From: Phycisphaerales bacterium | GTDB lineage: Bacteria > Planctomycetota > Phycisphaerae > UBA1845 > Fen-1342 | DNA: 64,000 nucleotides | Assembly: GCA_016795025.1 (NCBI GenBank) | Contig: JAEUIR010000002.1 | Span: forward strand, 17,244-81,243 | Reading direction: 5' to 3' | In this document: positions 44,168 through 53,385 of the stretch, one piece after another | Position numbering within the stretch: the stretch's first letter is position 1 | Layout: each line of letters starts with the position of its first letter | Notes under the pieces: generated by a model | What the model was told of the DNA's origin: nothing | Databases searched by the model: none | What the model saw: only the letters and a program-made list of their open reading frames with translations | Position numbers and translations under genes: made by a program

Positions 44168-45355
44168 ATGGCCACAGCTTCCGGGAAACCCCGAACAACC
44201 ACAGTCGCAGCGGATGACTCAGCGCCCGAAGCGCGTTTGGGGGCGATGCGGGCGCGTGTGGCAGGCGTGGGCGAGCAATTCGCGGCGGCGATGCAGCAGC
44301 TTTCGAGCGTGGACGCTGACCTGCACGCGCTGCTCGAAGCGGTGCAGCAGCGCGAAGCGGCGTCGCAACTGTTGGCGAGTGAGCTCGCGCAGCGAGAGTC
44401 GCAGATCGCCGCTCGCATCGCCGAGGCCGAATCGCAAACGGCGCAGGCCGCAGCGCAACTTGCCGAGGTGGAGCGGGCGCGCGGCGAGTTTGATCAGACC
44501 CGTCGGCAGGTGGAGGCGGAAAGCGGACAGCTCAAACAGCGAGCTGAGGAGATTGAAGCGGCTCGCGCCGCGCTTGAACAGAACAGCGCGGAGCTTGAGG
44601 CCGAAAAGTCACGTTTGATGGAGGAGCGCGAGGCTCTGGCGCAATTGCAGGCCGCGCTTGAAACACGCGAAGGCGGCCTCGCAGAACAATGCTCGACATT
44701 TGAGGCGCGCGAGGCGGAACTGAAATCTGCGATCGCCGAACTCGATATGCGCGAAGCGGCCGCCGCGGATCGCGATCAATCGCTGATTCTTCGCGAAGAG
44801 GCTATCGCGCGATTCCAAAACGCATTCTCCGGAATGGCCGCGCTATTCGGGTCGAAAGGCGGCCCGAAATCAGGCGCGCCGGACTTCAATGCACTGGCCG
44901 CGATGGCGGGAATGGCCATCAACGAAGCATCGGGGGCCGACTCGCGGAACGAGCAATCCGGCGCCACCGCAGTTAAGGATGAGTCTACTGAGCAACTCCC
45001 GCCGGCTGCGGCGCCGGCGGCTGGCGCCGCGCCGGCCAAACCGGCCAAACCGGGCAACACGCCGATTGGCGCGAATGCGGCTCAGCCGGCTTCGGCCGCT
45101 TCTTCAAAATCGGCGACGGCTTCGGCTGTGAAAGTCATCCCGCCGACGACGGCACAACCGTCGGACGGCGCGGTGGATGAATCCACGCTCGACCCGGAAG
45201 AACTCGAGAAACTGCGCGTGCTGCGTCGGTTGACGGGCGGACGAAAATCCGACCCGGAGTTGCTGGATCGTATCCGCAAAGAGCGCGGATCGCGGGAGGG
45301 CGCGGGGCATCGAGCGGGAAATGACCCGAAATCCAAGAAGCGCTGGTGGAATTGA
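44168..45355 (+). CDS. Long coiled-coil protein of unknown function
   Basis: With the ATG at 44168 (weak GGGA box; alternatives at 44156 and 44123) the product is 395 residues. Residues ~20-220 are a continuous coiled coil rich in Glu, Ala, Gln and Arg (e.g. ELAQRESQIAARIAEAES, EIEAARAALEQNSAEL). A short conserved-looking segment follows (FNALAAMAGMAINEA), then a ~90-residue Ala/Pro linker and a C-terminal helix LDPEELEKLRVLRRLTGGRKSDPELLDRI, which looks folded. No signal peptide or membrane helix. The layout suggests a cytoplasmic structural or scaffolding protein. The open frame upstream to 43922 is not protein-like. Confidence 0.7.
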   Translation: MATASGKPRTTTVAADDSAPEARLGAMRARVAGVGEQFAAAMQQLSSVDADLHALLEAVQQREAASQLLASELAQRESQIAARIAEAESQTAQAAAQLAEVERARGEFDQTRRQVEAESGQLKQRAEEIEAARAALEQNSAELEAEKSRLMEEREALAQLQAALETREGGLAEQCSTFEAREAELKSAIAELDMREAAAADRDQSLILREEAIARFQNAFSGMAALFGSKGGPKSGAPDFNALAAMAGMAINEASGADSRNEQSGATAVKDESTEQLPPAAAPAAGAAPAKPAKPGNTPIGANAAQPASAASSKSATASAVKVIPPTTAQPSDGAVDESTLDPEELEKLRVLRRLTGGRKSDPELLDRIRKERGSREGAGHRAGNDPKSKKRWWN

Positions 45356-45369
45356 CGATCTGCTGTGCG

Positions 45370-47682
45370 CTATGTCGGGTCGCTGTGCATGAGTGGTAGC
45401 GACGTCGCCTCGAATTCACGCGCGTGTGTCGCCAGAATCCCGCGTACCGTCACCACATCCATTTGAAGTTGCGCCGCCAGTCGTTCCATTGATTCAAACC
45501 GTTGTTGATCGCGAATTCGCTCGATCCAGTGCAGCCCCAGCGGTTGGCCGTTCAAATCGCCGTTGAAGTCGATCAAATGCGCTTCGACTCGCGGAGTCGA
45601 CTGCGAAAACGTCGGCTGCGGCCCGACATTCACCGCCGCGGCGAAAAAGCTGCCGCCCGCAAGCTGCGCAACGGCCGCATAGACCCCGAACGCCGGCAGC
45701 ATGTGCGGGATCTCCCCAAGGTTCGCGGTGGGAAATCCGATCGCCCGGCCCCGCGCATCACCGGCTACGACCCGGCCGACGATACGATGCGGCCGACCGA
45801 GCATATGTGCAGCCAGCCGGACATCGCCGCCCGCCAGCGCGGCGCGAACGGCGGAACTGCTGATTTCCGGGGCGGCAGGCAATTCGTCGCAGCGAATCGT
45901 GTCGAGCGCCCGCACGGCGAATCCGATCCGCTCGCCCGCCGCGCGCAGCGTGTCCAGTGATCCGGTGCGCTCACGCCCATAGTTGAAACGCTGCCCCTCC
46001 ACGATGACCACCGGCCGGCAGCGCTCGGCCAGCGCTTGCACAAATTCGTCTGGCGAGAGCGCGAAGAAGCGCGGCTCGCTGCGAACAATGATCGTCGAAT
46101 CGACGCGCGAGCGCTCCAACAGCGCGAGCTTCTCCGCCGGTGTGGCGAGACGCTGTGGCGCTCGTTGCGGCGCGAGCACCGCGAGCGGGTGTGGCTCAAA
46201 TGTAATCGCCACGGCAGGCACGGTGAGCTCATCCGCGAGCCGCCGAAGCGTGAACAGCAGCCGCGAATGTCCGCGATGAACACCATCGAAATTGCCGATG
46301 GTCAACGCACAGCCGCGCCGCGGCTTCGGAAATTCCGCCAGGCCGTGAAATACGCTCATGCCGCCAGGTGATTCGCCCAACACCCCCACTGAGTAGCTCT
46401 CCGCCAATCCGACTTCGCATGCGGTCAGGTCGTCATAAGACTCTCGCCGCCGGATCAGCCGCGACGTGCGTTCCTGCACCAGCACCTCCGCCGGCCGCGG
46501 CCGCGAGTTATATTGGCTTGCCATCGTCATCGCATACGCGCCGGCCGTGAAAATCGCGACGACATCTCCACGGCTCATGGGCGGCAGCGAGCGGTTCTTC
46601 GCCAGAAAATCCCCGCTCTCGCACACCGGCCCGACCACGTCGTACGCAGCCAGATCGCTGAACGGCTGCTGCGCAGCGCGATTGCTGGGCGCATGCCGCC
46701 CGGCCTCGGCCGGCCAGATGAAGTGATATGCCCCGTAAAGCGCCGGGCGGATCAGCTCGGTCATCGACGCATCCACAATCAGAAAGCGTCTCTGCCCGCT
46801 TTGCTTCACATGCACAACGCGGCTCAACAACAGCCCCGCGTTCGCCGCGATGGACCGGCCAGGCTCCAGAATGATACGCAGCCCACGATCCTGCAATAGC
46901 GGGACGAGCACGCGGGCATATTCACTGGCCGGGGGCGCTTCGGAGCCTTCGTAGTGCGCGCCGAATCCGCCGCCGATGTCGAACGTGTCGATTTCGAACC
47001 CGGACGCGCGCAGCCGATCGATCAGCTCCAGACCGCGCCGCACGGCGTTGTGATAGGCCGACAAGTCATTGACCGGCGATCCGATGTGCATGTGAATGCC
47101 GCACAAATTCGCGTGCGGATCGCGCCCAAACCGTGCGAACACCTCCGCCGCCCGCTCGATATCCACGCCGAATTTCGTTTCTTTCTTGCCGGTCGTGGTG
47201 TAAATGTGCGTGTGCGGATCGACATCCGGATTGACGCGCAGCGCCACGCGCGAACGGATTCCCGCGGCGCGGGCCAGCTCGGACACGACTTGCAACTCGG
47301 ATTCCGACTCGATGTTGATCAGCCCCACGCGGGCGTCGAAAGCGGCTCGCAACTCCGCGTCGGATTTCCCGACTCCCGCGAAAACGATCCTGGCGGGATC
47401 GACCCCGACCAACAACGCGCGATGCAACTCGCCGCCGCTGACGACGTCGAAGCCGCTGCCGCGCTGATTCAATACGCGGCAAAGGTGGATATTTTGGCAG
47501 CACTTGATTGAAAAGCAGATCAACGGGTTCAACGGCGCGAATGCCTGCGCCAGCCGATCAAAGTGCTGCTCGAACGTCGATTGCGAATAGACGTAGAGCG
47601 GCGTGCCGTAGCGATCGGCCAGTTCCGCCGCCGAGACGCCCTCGCACCAGAGCCGACCTTCGCGATACTCAAACCGATCCAT
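45370..47682 (-). CDS. lysA-ribF: Diaminopimelate decarboxylase - riboflavin kinase/FAD synthetase fusion
   Basis: One 770-residue frame holds two complete enzymes. Residues 1-~440 are LysA (PLP fold III): PLP lysine Lys60 in CFSIK, FDVVSGGEL, KFGVDIERA, HMHIGSPVND, DIGGGFG, ILEPGRSI, active-site Cys354 in GPVCESGDFLA and GAYAMTMASQYNSRPRPAEVLV. Residues ~450-765 are RibF: nucleotidyltransferase TIGNFDGVHRGH (461-472), ISSSAVRAAL, and the riboflavin kinase part GRAIGFPTANLGE (645-657), FGVYAA, VNVGPQPTF, EAHLIDFNGDLNG. LysA makes lysine from meso-DAP; RibF makes FMN and FAD. The joint lies around an ATG (Met442, 46359) that could give separate RibF, but it has no clear ribosome binding site. 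Nothing is missing from either half. Confidence 0.93.
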   Translation of the reverse strand: MDRFEYREGRLWCEGVSAAELADRYGTPLYVYSQSTFEQHFDRLAQAFAPLNPLICFSIKCCQNIHLCRVLNQRGSGFDVVSGGELHRALLVGVDPARIVFAGVGKSDAELRAAFDARVGLINIESESELQVVSELARAAGIRSRVALRVNPDVDPHTHIYTTTGKKETKFGVDIERAAEVFARFGRDPHANLCGIHMHIGSPVNDLSAYHNAVRRGLELIDRLRASGFEIDTFDIGGGFGAHYEGSEAPPASEYARVLVPLLQDRGLRIILEPGRSIAANAGLLLSRVVHVKQSGQRRFLIVDASMTELIRPALYGAYHFIWPAEAGRHAPSNRAAQQPFSDLAAYDVVGPVCESGDFLAKNRSLPPMSRGDVVAIFTAGAYAMTMASQYNSRPRPAEVLVQERTSRLIRRRESYDDLTACEVGLAESYSVGVLGESPGGMSVFHGLAEFPKPRRGCALTIGNFDGVHRGHSRLLFTLRRLADELTVPAVAITFEPHPLAVLAPQRAPQRLATPAEKLALLERSRVDSTIIVRSEPRFFALSPDEFVQALAERCRPVVIVEGQRFNYGRERTGSLDTLRAAGERIGFAVRALDTIRCDELPAAPEISSSAVRAALAGGDVRLAAHMLGRPHRIVGRVVAGDARGRAIGFPTANLGEIPHMLPAFGVYAAVAQLAGGSFFAAAVNVGPQPTFSQSTPRVEAHLIDFNGDLNGQPLGLHWIERIRDQQRFESMERLAAQLQMDVVTVRGILATHAREFEATSLPLMHSDPT

Positions 47683-47752
47683 GCACGTTCCTTTTGCGAT
47701 GGGCGGCGCGTGGTCGTGACGCGCGCCCCGTGAATCCCTTTCGCCGTGCGCG

Positions 47753-48244
47753 TCATGGCGCCGCTCGGCATCCCAGACGCTCCGACTGTTCGCGGAATTC
47801 CCTTTCCGTCATCCAACTCACTTCGATGGAGCGGCCGCGCTTGATCGCCACATGCCGCCCGTTGCTCCGCGTCAGCAGCGCATGCGGCGCGGTGCAGTAG
47901 ACCACGGCCGGCTCGCCGTGATCGCCCGACACCGCCAGCGACGCCGGCGCGTAGTTATAGTGAGTGCGGTCATTTCGTAATTTCGAGTCAAGCGGCAGCG
48001 CCAGCGGCAATTGATGATCGGCCGCGAGTTCGGCAGCCAGCGCCGCCGCGGCGTGATCGATTTGCCGGCGGCAGTCGTTGACGTTGTTTCGATCTCGATT
48101 CGCGCTGACGATGATCACAAGCGCAAAAGTCGTGATGATAAACACGGCCAGGTCTCGCGCAACGCGACGCTGTCGCTGCGACATGGCGCGGCGAGCAGCG
48201 CGCGATGTTGGATTTGACTGGATGGTCGCAGCGGATTCCGGCAC
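47753..48244 (-). CDS. Small membrane protein of unknown function
   Basis: A 163-residue protein with GTG start at 48244 (AAGGGAAA box ~9 bases before); an internal ATG at codon 21 is an alternative. One membrane helix near the N-terminus (DLAVFIITTFALVIIVSA) follows a strongly basic segment (RQRRVARDL), so the C-terminal ~110 residues are probably periplasmic. That part has NDCRRQIDHAAAALAAELAADHQLPLALPL and VYCTAPHALLTRSNGRHVAIKRGRSIEVSWMTEREF, with two cysteines. The layout resembles short planctomycete 'DUF' proteins related to pilin-like or envelope proteins, without a firm match. It lies 70 bases upstream of lysA-ribF in the same direction. Confidence 0.6.
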   Translation of the reverse strand: MPESAATIQSNPTSRAARRAMSQRQRRVARDLAVFIITTFALVIIVSANRDRNNVNDCRRQIDHAAAALAAELAADHQLPLALPLDSKLRNDRTHYNYAPASLAVSGDHGEPAVVYCTAPHALLTRSNGRHVAIKRGRSIEVSWMTEREFREQSERLGCRAAP

Positions 48245-48350
48245 GGCGATGATTTCCCTTCGGCGCGGCGCGCCTCCATGCTATCTTACAGCAAAAGGAC
48301 GCAATTGCTGACGCGCGTCCGGCGTACCATCGCTCGGGAAATCGACATTC

Positions 48351-48455
48351 ATGGATTCTCTCATCGTCATCGCCGGATTGATCGTCACGGTCGTCCTGAT
48401 CGGCGCGCTCGCTTATTGGTTTCGAAACGAAATAAGCGACAACGCGCCGCAATGA
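48351..48455 (+). CDS. 34-residue single-helix membrane protein
   Basis: A small frame: MDSLIVIAGLIVTVVLIGAL, then AYWFRNEISDNAPQ and TGA. It has a GGGAAA box 10 bases before the ATG, one hydrophobic helix (residues ~3-24) and a short polar tail, with the only Arg just after the helix. It stands alone between two minus-strand genes. Composition and layout are what one expects of a small inner-membrane regulatory peptide, but so short a frame could occur by chance. Confidence 0.5.
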   Translation: MDSLIVIAGLIVTVVLIGALAYWFRNEISDNAPQ

Positions 48456-48483
48456 CGCGTCCCACGCACTGCTCCGAACAAGC

Positions 48484-51447
48484 TCAAACACCGCTCGGCG
48501 TTCGCCACGCCTGCTCGACCTCGGCGAGCGTTCGTTCGTTTCCGGCCAGCGCGATCACCGGATCCTTGCGGCATTGGCCGATTCGCGCGAATGGCACGCG
48601 CTGCTCAATCAAGAACATCTCGGTTTCGTTCGACGGCGCTTCGACCACATAACCCGCCGTCAGTTCAGCGAATGGCTCCACGACATTAGCCGACGTTTCG
48701 ATTTCGACGCCCATCGCGCCTCCGATGGCCATCTCCGCAAGCGCGACCAGCCATCCGCCGTCGGACACATCGTGGCAAGCTCGGATCAACCCTTCGCGCA
48801 TGGCCGCCGAAACAGCCGAATGAACATTTCGGGCCTGCGCGGGATCAAAGGCGCTCAGCGGCAATCCGCCGACCAGCAGAATCGACGCGCCCGCGGATTT
48901 CAGATCGGCGCTCACACAACGCCGCACATCGTCCACGATCGCGACCGCGCTGATCAGCAGCGTGTCTGGAATCCCCAGCCGCCCAGTGTCGCGAATTCGC
49001 TTCTCAATCGCCGCGGCGGCATCGACCCACGGCTCGCCGGGATGACGCCGCGCGTGCAAGTGAAGGTTCGCAACCAGCTTGTCGATGTCATTTACCTGAA
49101 GCGCGAACTCGTTATTCAACGAATCCTTGCCCGAAATAAACGGCGTTCCATACGCCAGCGCGATGTCGTGGCATGCCTGACAGGCGCGCACCAGCGCGCC
49201 AAGCGAGCGCGGAGTGTCGCAGCGGCCCCAGCAGAAATTGTCCAGGATCGCCGTTCGCGCCGGATCGCCGCCGACACATACGATGTTGCGAACCGCCTCG
49301 TCGATGCCGGCCACTGCCATCAAATATGGATCAATCAGACTGACGTGCGGCGAGAATCCGCAGCCGATAGCAATGCCGCGGTGCGAATCCAGGCGCGGGC
49401 GGATTACAGCGGCGTCATTCGGCCCCGTGCCCCGTCCGCCGAGCGCCTTGATGGCGCTGCCGCCCTGCACTTCATGGTCATATCTTCGAATCACGCGCTC
49501 TTTGGACGCGATGTTTGGTCGCGACATCCGGGCGATCAGGGCGCCCAACCACTCGCCTGGCTCACTTCGCGCAGCGGCAACGGCGTTGGACGGCGCGGCG
49601 GGCGACCATTCCGCCTCTGCGGTGCGCTTCGGAAGCCCGTGATGCAGAAAGTGCATGTCCAGCCGGCCCACAACCATATCTTGATAGCGCACGTCGAGCG
49701 TGGGATTCGCCTCCGCGCATCCAAAAAACCCGATCGGCGTGCCCTCCACTTCTTCCTCGCGGGCAATCGCGAGCAGTGCTTCCAGATTCTCTTTCGGTAC
49801 GGCCAGCACCATGCGCTCCTGCGCTTCGCTGATCCAGATTTCGTCATAGCGTAACCCCGCATATTTCAGCGTGACCTTTTCGAGATCGACCGTCGCGCCA
49901 ACGTCAGCGGCCATTTCGCCGATGGCGCTGCTAAGTCCTCCAGCGCCGCAATCTGTGATCGCGGAAAAGAGACAGCCCGAGGCATCGTCGCGAGCTCGCA
50001 AAATCGCGTCCAACGCGCGTTTTTCGACGATGGCGTTGCCGATTTGAACAGCGTGAGCAAATTCGTCCGCGTGGGAATCCGTCAATTCCGTTGACGAAAA
50101 CGTCGCGCCGTGAATGCCGTCGCGCCCGGTGCGACCGCCGATGACGACAATCACATCCCCCGCTTTCGCGCACTTCGTAATCTTGTCTCGAGGAATCAGC
50201 CCGACGCATCCGCAGTACACCAACGGATTTGCCAGATAGCGCGGATCAAAGTAGATCGCGCCGTTTACAGTCGGAATCCCCATTCGATTACCGTAGTCGG
50301 CGACGCCGCGCACCACGCCATCCAGAACGCGGCGCGGGTGCAGGGCGCCGGCCGGCAGGCCGTCACTCGGCCAATCCGTCGGGGCCACGCAAAACACATC
50401 GGTATTCGCGATCGGGCGCGCACCGCGCCCGCAGCCAATCACGTCGCGGATGCAGCCGCCAACGCCGGTTGCCGCGCCGCCATAAGGCTCGATCGCAGAG
50501 GGATGATTGTGCGTCTCGACCTTGAAGGCGATGCCGTAATCGGCGTCGAAACCGATGATGCCTGCGTTGTCGGCGAACACCGACAGACACTCAGGACCGC
50601 GGCCTTCGGCCATGAGCCGCAACGTGGCGCTCGCGATCGTGTCTTTGAGCAGATTTGCGTAATTAATCTCGATGGCGGTTTCGGATTGTTTCGCGCGATA
50701 CTCGCCGATCGGCATCGGCGCGCCTCGATAAACCACTGCGCTTTTCAGCGTCTTGTGGACGCAATGCTCCGACCAGGTTTGCGCTAGCGTCTCCAATTCG
50801 AGATCGGTCGGCTCGCGGCCCAGGGACGCGAAGTGGGCTTGAATCGCGCGCATCTCATCGAGCGACAGAAACAGGTGCCCCTCGCGTGATAGCCGCTGTA
50901 ATTCACCGTCTCCAAGTCTCGTGAGAGATACCGTACGAACTTGAAAGACGGATTTCGGCGCGATCGGCGCAGCCGGAAGACTGGCGGTGTTCCGGAACAC
51001 CTGCTCGATGCAATCGTTCGCCACACAGCGTAGGGCCGCAGCGGCCGCCGCCTCCGCCGACGCCACACCTGCCAGCACGTATCTGCGCGCCGTTCGAATT
51101 GTGTGGGCGGCAACGTCCTGGGCGCGCAGTTCCGCCAGCGTCGTCTCGGCAGTCGGGTCTGTTACACCGGGTCTAAGATGAACTTCGATGCTGACTGACC
51201 CGCTCGCGGGCTGCGGGATTTCGGCTGCGGAAGCCGCTACGCCAGCGATTTCTGTAACCGGATCCACCAATAGCGGCAACACGCGATCGTGGATCGCGTT
51301 GATTTCGATGTCGCCATCGATCAAAAACAGGCGCGATTCATGAACCGCGCTCACCGACTCCAAACCCACCCTCTGAAATACGGCAGTCAGCGCGGGATTG
51401 CCCTCTTCGCCATCCCGCGAAGCGACCTCGATCCTGAATATTGGCAT
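48484..51447 (-). CDS. purL: Phosphoribosylformylglycinamidine synthase PurL with PurS-like N-terminus
   Basis: A 987-residue FGAM synthase (ATG at 51447; the frame also has a GTG 8 codons upstream). It catalyses the ATP- and glutamine-dependent fourth step of de novo purine synthesis. The first ~170 residues contain one or two PurS-like modules (MPIFRIEVASRDG..; SVSIEVHLRPGVTDPTAETTLAEL..VRTARRYVLAGV). The PurL core follows: SLDEMRAIQAHF, ETLAQTWSEHCVHKTLKSAV, KVETHNHPSAIEPYGGAATGVGGCIRDV, DCGAGGLSSAIGEMAADVGA, GGSAIKALGGRGTGPNDAAV, FISGKDSLNNEF and ACHDVSDGGWLVALAEMAIGG. Small PurL is ~740 residues and E. coli PurL ~1295; the 987 length fits PurS + PurL without the glutaminase domain, so a separate PurQ is expected elsewhere. 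Confidence 0.93.
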   Translation of the reverse strand: MPIFRIEVASRDGEEGNPALTAVFQRVGLESVSAVHESRLFLIDGDIEINAIHDRVLPLLVDPVTEIAGVAASAAEIPQPASGSVSIEVHLRPGVTDPTAETTLAELRAQDVAAHTIRTARRYVLAGVASAEAAAAAALRCVANDCIEQVFRNTASLPAAPIAPKSVFQVRTVSLTRLGDGELQRLSREGHLFLSLDEMRAIQAHFASLGREPTDLELETLAQTWSEHCVHKTLKSAVVYRGAPMPIGEYRAKQSETAIEINYANLLKDTIASATLRLMAEGRGPECLSVFADNAGIIGFDADYGIAFKVETHNHPSAIEPYGGAATGVGGCIRDVIGCGRGARPIANTDVFCVAPTDWPSDGLPAGALHPRRVLDGVVRGVADYGNRMGIPTVNGAIYFDPRYLANPLVYCGCVGLIPRDKITKCAKAGDVIVVIGGRTGRDGIHGATFSSTELTDSHADEFAHAVQIGNAIVEKRALDAILRARDDASGCLFSAITDCGAGGLSSAIGEMAADVGATVDLEKVTLKYAGLRYDEIWISEAQERMVLAVPKENLEALLAIAREEEVEGTPIGFFGCAEANPTLDVRYQDMVVGRLDMHFLHHGLPKRTAEAEWSPAAPSNAVAAARSEPGEWLGALIARMSRPNIASKERVIRRYDHEVQGGSAIKALGGRGTGPNDAAVIRPRLDSHRGIAIGCGFSPHVSLIDPYLMAVAGIDEAVRNIVCVGGDPARTAILDNFCWGRCDTPRSLGALVRACQACHDIALAYGTPFISGKDSLNNEFALQVNDIDKLVANLHLHARRHPGEPWVDAAAAIEKRIRDTGRLGIPDTLLISAVAIVDDVRRCVSADLKSAGASILLVGGLPLSAFDPAQARNVHSAVSAAMREGLIRACHDVSDGGWLVALAEMAIGGAMGVEIETSANVVEPFAELTAGYVVEAPSNETEMFLIEQRVPFARIGQCRKDPVIALAGNERTLAEVEQAWRTPSGV

Positions 51448-51868
51448 CCAAACAAGCCCTGTAGCGGCCACGGTTCGATCGCAAGGCGCGACTCGGACGT
51501 GGAATCTTATCGCGGCGGTGCTCGCCCCGCATGTTCAGTGATTGCGGAATTCTGCGCGGCGGCTCCGAATGTCGGAAATCGAAGTTCCGCAACTCTCGAT
51601 TGGGTGGACGTGTAGGAAATACATACCATTTATGGCGGCGGCCCCGCCTTCCGGTTGGCGGGCGATCGGACATAAGTTGTTTTGTTTCAGTATGTTACAA
51701 CCAAGCCCTACTCCGCGCCATCGGACGATTTTTGACCGTAACCGTGTACGAAGCAAAGATTTAGCTTGCTTTTTGCATTCGATTCGAGTTTTATGTGCGA
51801 ATCGTTTGGCGCGACGGGCGAGTGGAAGCTCGCCCCTGAATTGGTAGGCTGATTGAAAAGGGGCACTC
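51448..51868. other. Gene-free divergent region between purL and accA
   Basis: About 420 bases with lower GC than the flanks. The frames here (e.g. 51531-51847) are short, mutually overlapping and not protein-like. Both purL (minus) and accA (plus) must be transcribed from it, but I could not find a convincing -35/-10 pair. It holds the hairpin at 51816-51835. Confidence 0.5.
51816..51835 (+). promoter_or_regulatory. Perfect hairpin in the accA leader
   Basis: GGGCGAG - TGGAAG - CTCGCCC, a perfect 7-bp stem with 6-base loop, ending 33 bases before the accA start and clear of its AAAAGGGG ribosome binding site. No T-run. Role unknown; leader structure or remnant of an interspersed repeat. Confidence 0.4.
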
Positions 51869-52924
51869 ATGAGTGCGCAACCCAACGGGTCTGCCGGCGG
51901 GGGAATGCCTTATTTATTGGAATTCGAAAAGCCGCTTTCCAAAATGGAGTTGGAAATTCAGCGGCTGGAAGCAACACAGGCCGAGACCGGCCGCGACTAT
52001 TCCGAAGTCATTGGCGGAATTCGCGAGCAGCTCACCTCGGCGCTAAAACAAACCTACGCAAAATTAACGCCGTGGGAAAACGTCCAGGTCGCCCGCCACC
52101 CCAAGCGCCCGCTGCTGCGCGATTACATCCGCATGATGTGTACGGACTTCACGGAACTGCACGGCGACCGGCTTTATGGCGACGATCGCGCACTCGTGTG
52201 CGGGTTCGCAAAGATCGCCGGAACGCGCGTCATGCTCGTCGGACACCAGAAAGGCCGCGACACGCGCGAACGCCTCGAGTGCAACTTCGGCTGCGCTCAT
52301 CCCGAGGGATATCGCAAAGCGCTGCAAAAAATGCAACTGGCCGCGAAGTTCGGTTTGCCCGTCGTGTGCCTGATCGATACGCCTGGGGCGTATCCCGGCG
52401 TTGAGGCGGAAGAACGCGGCATCGCGAGCGCAATCGCGGTGAATCTGCTGGAACTTTCGCGACTCAAGACGCCGATGGTTGCATGCGTGATCGGTGAAGG
52501 AGGCAGCGGCGGTGCGCTCGGCATTGCGGTCGCCGATCATGTGGCCGTGATGGAGCATTCCTATTATTCGGTGATCAGCCCGGAAGGCTGCGCCGCGATT
52601 TTGTGGAAATCCGGGGAGCACGCGGCCAAAGCGGCTCATGCGCTGCGGCTGTCTCCGCGCGAATTGCTCCGCCTGAACCTGATCGACTCAATCGTCGACG
52701 AGCCGCTCGGCGGCGCGCATCGCGATCCTGACGGCGCGGCCCGCAATCTTTCAGCCTGGGTCGATCGTTCGTTGCGAGAGGTGCGTCGCATGAAAATCGA
52801 CGCACTGATGAAGCGCCGCTATGACCGATTGCGGGCGCTGGGCAGCTTCGTGACCGAGTCAAAGCCGGAAAGACCGCGATCGCGACGAAGCAGCAAAGCA
52901 GTCACGGAGGCGGCCGCGTCCTGA
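51869..52924 (+). CDS. accA: Acetyl-CoA carboxylase carboxyltransferase subunit alpha
   Basis: A 351-residue AccA with AAAAGGGG box. It begins with the typical leader FEKPLSKMELEIQRLE, followed by KLTPWENVQVARHPKRPLLRDYIRMMCTDFTELHGDRLYGDDRALVCGFAKIAG, GHQKGRDTRERLECNFGCAHPEGYRKALQKMQLAAKFGLPVVCLIDTPGAYPGVEAEERG, GEGGSGGALGIAVADHVAVMEHSYYSVISPEGCAAILWK and a helical end. The oxyanion-hole glycines (GGSGGAL) and CoA/biotin-site residues are intact. With AccD it transfers CO2 from carboxybiotin to acetyl-CoA, the first committed step in fatty-acid synthesis. accD is not adjacent. The last ~30 residues form a basic tail (RPRSRRSSK). Confidence 0.95.
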   Translation: MSAQPNGSAGGGMPYLLEFEKPLSKMELEIQRLEATQAETGRDYSEVIGGIREQLTSALKQTYAKLTPWENVQVARHPKRPLLRDYIRMMCTDFTELHGDRLYGDDRALVCGFAKIAGTRVMLVGHQKGRDTRERLECNFGCAHPEGYRKALQKMQLAAKFGLPVVCLIDTPGAYPGVEAEERGIASAIAVNLLELSRLKTPMVACVIGEGGSGGALGIAVADHVAVMEHSYYSVISPEGCAAILWKSGEHAAKAAHALRLSPRELLRLNLIDSIVDEPLGGAHRDPDGAARNLSAWVDRSLREVRRMKIDALMKRRYDRLRALGSFVTESKPERPRSRRSSKAVTEAAAS

Positions 52925-53019
52925 TGCGATTTGCGCCGGCCGACTCAGGCGAGGCAAGTTGAGAAAAACTCGTGGGGCTGCGAACCGCTGCGGGCGTGCG
53001 CTCGTAATATCTGGCTTTC

Positions 53020-53385
53020 ATGACCTCCGCTTTTCAACAACCCGATGCTCAGAGCGCGCTGGACGCGATTCGGCCGGTGAGCGTCGATCTCGACCGGCGA
53101 CGGACGTTGCGTATCGGCTGGGCAGACGGACACTTGTGCGAACTCTCGCTGAGTTTGCTGCGACGCGCGTGCCCTTGCGCCACATGCCGTCAGGAGCGCG
53201 AGGCACGCGAGAAGAATCCGCTGCATGTGATGCGAGCGGGCGAACCGGATTCGGCGATGGCCGAAGAGGCAAGCTTGGTTGGAAATTACGCACTGCGATT
53301 GCGCTGGGCCGGCGGACACGATACGGGGATTTACGAGTGGTCGTATCTTCGGTCGTTATGCGTGTGCAGCGCTCGCGTGTCGTGA
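53020..53385 (+). CDS. DUF971 family protein
   Basis: A 121-residue protein with the DUF971 (GBBH-like N-terminal) pattern: RTLRIGWADGHLCELSLSLLRRACPCATC, the CxCxxC zinc-type motif, then EASLVGNYALRLRWAGGHDTGIYEWSYLRSLC. In eukaryotes this module precedes gamma-butyrobetaine hydroxylase; the bacterial stand-alone form is often near Fe-S cluster genes (ApbC/Mrp) but its role is not settled. The ending at LCVCSARVS is slightly early. No ribosome binding site is visible, so the start is uncertain by a few codons. Confidence 0.85.
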   Translation: MTSAFQQPDAQSALDAIRPVSVDLDRRRTLRIGWADGHLCELSLSLLRRACPCATCRQEREAREKNPLHVMRAGEPDSAMAEEASLVGNYALRLRWAGGHDTGIYEWSYLRSLCVCSARVS

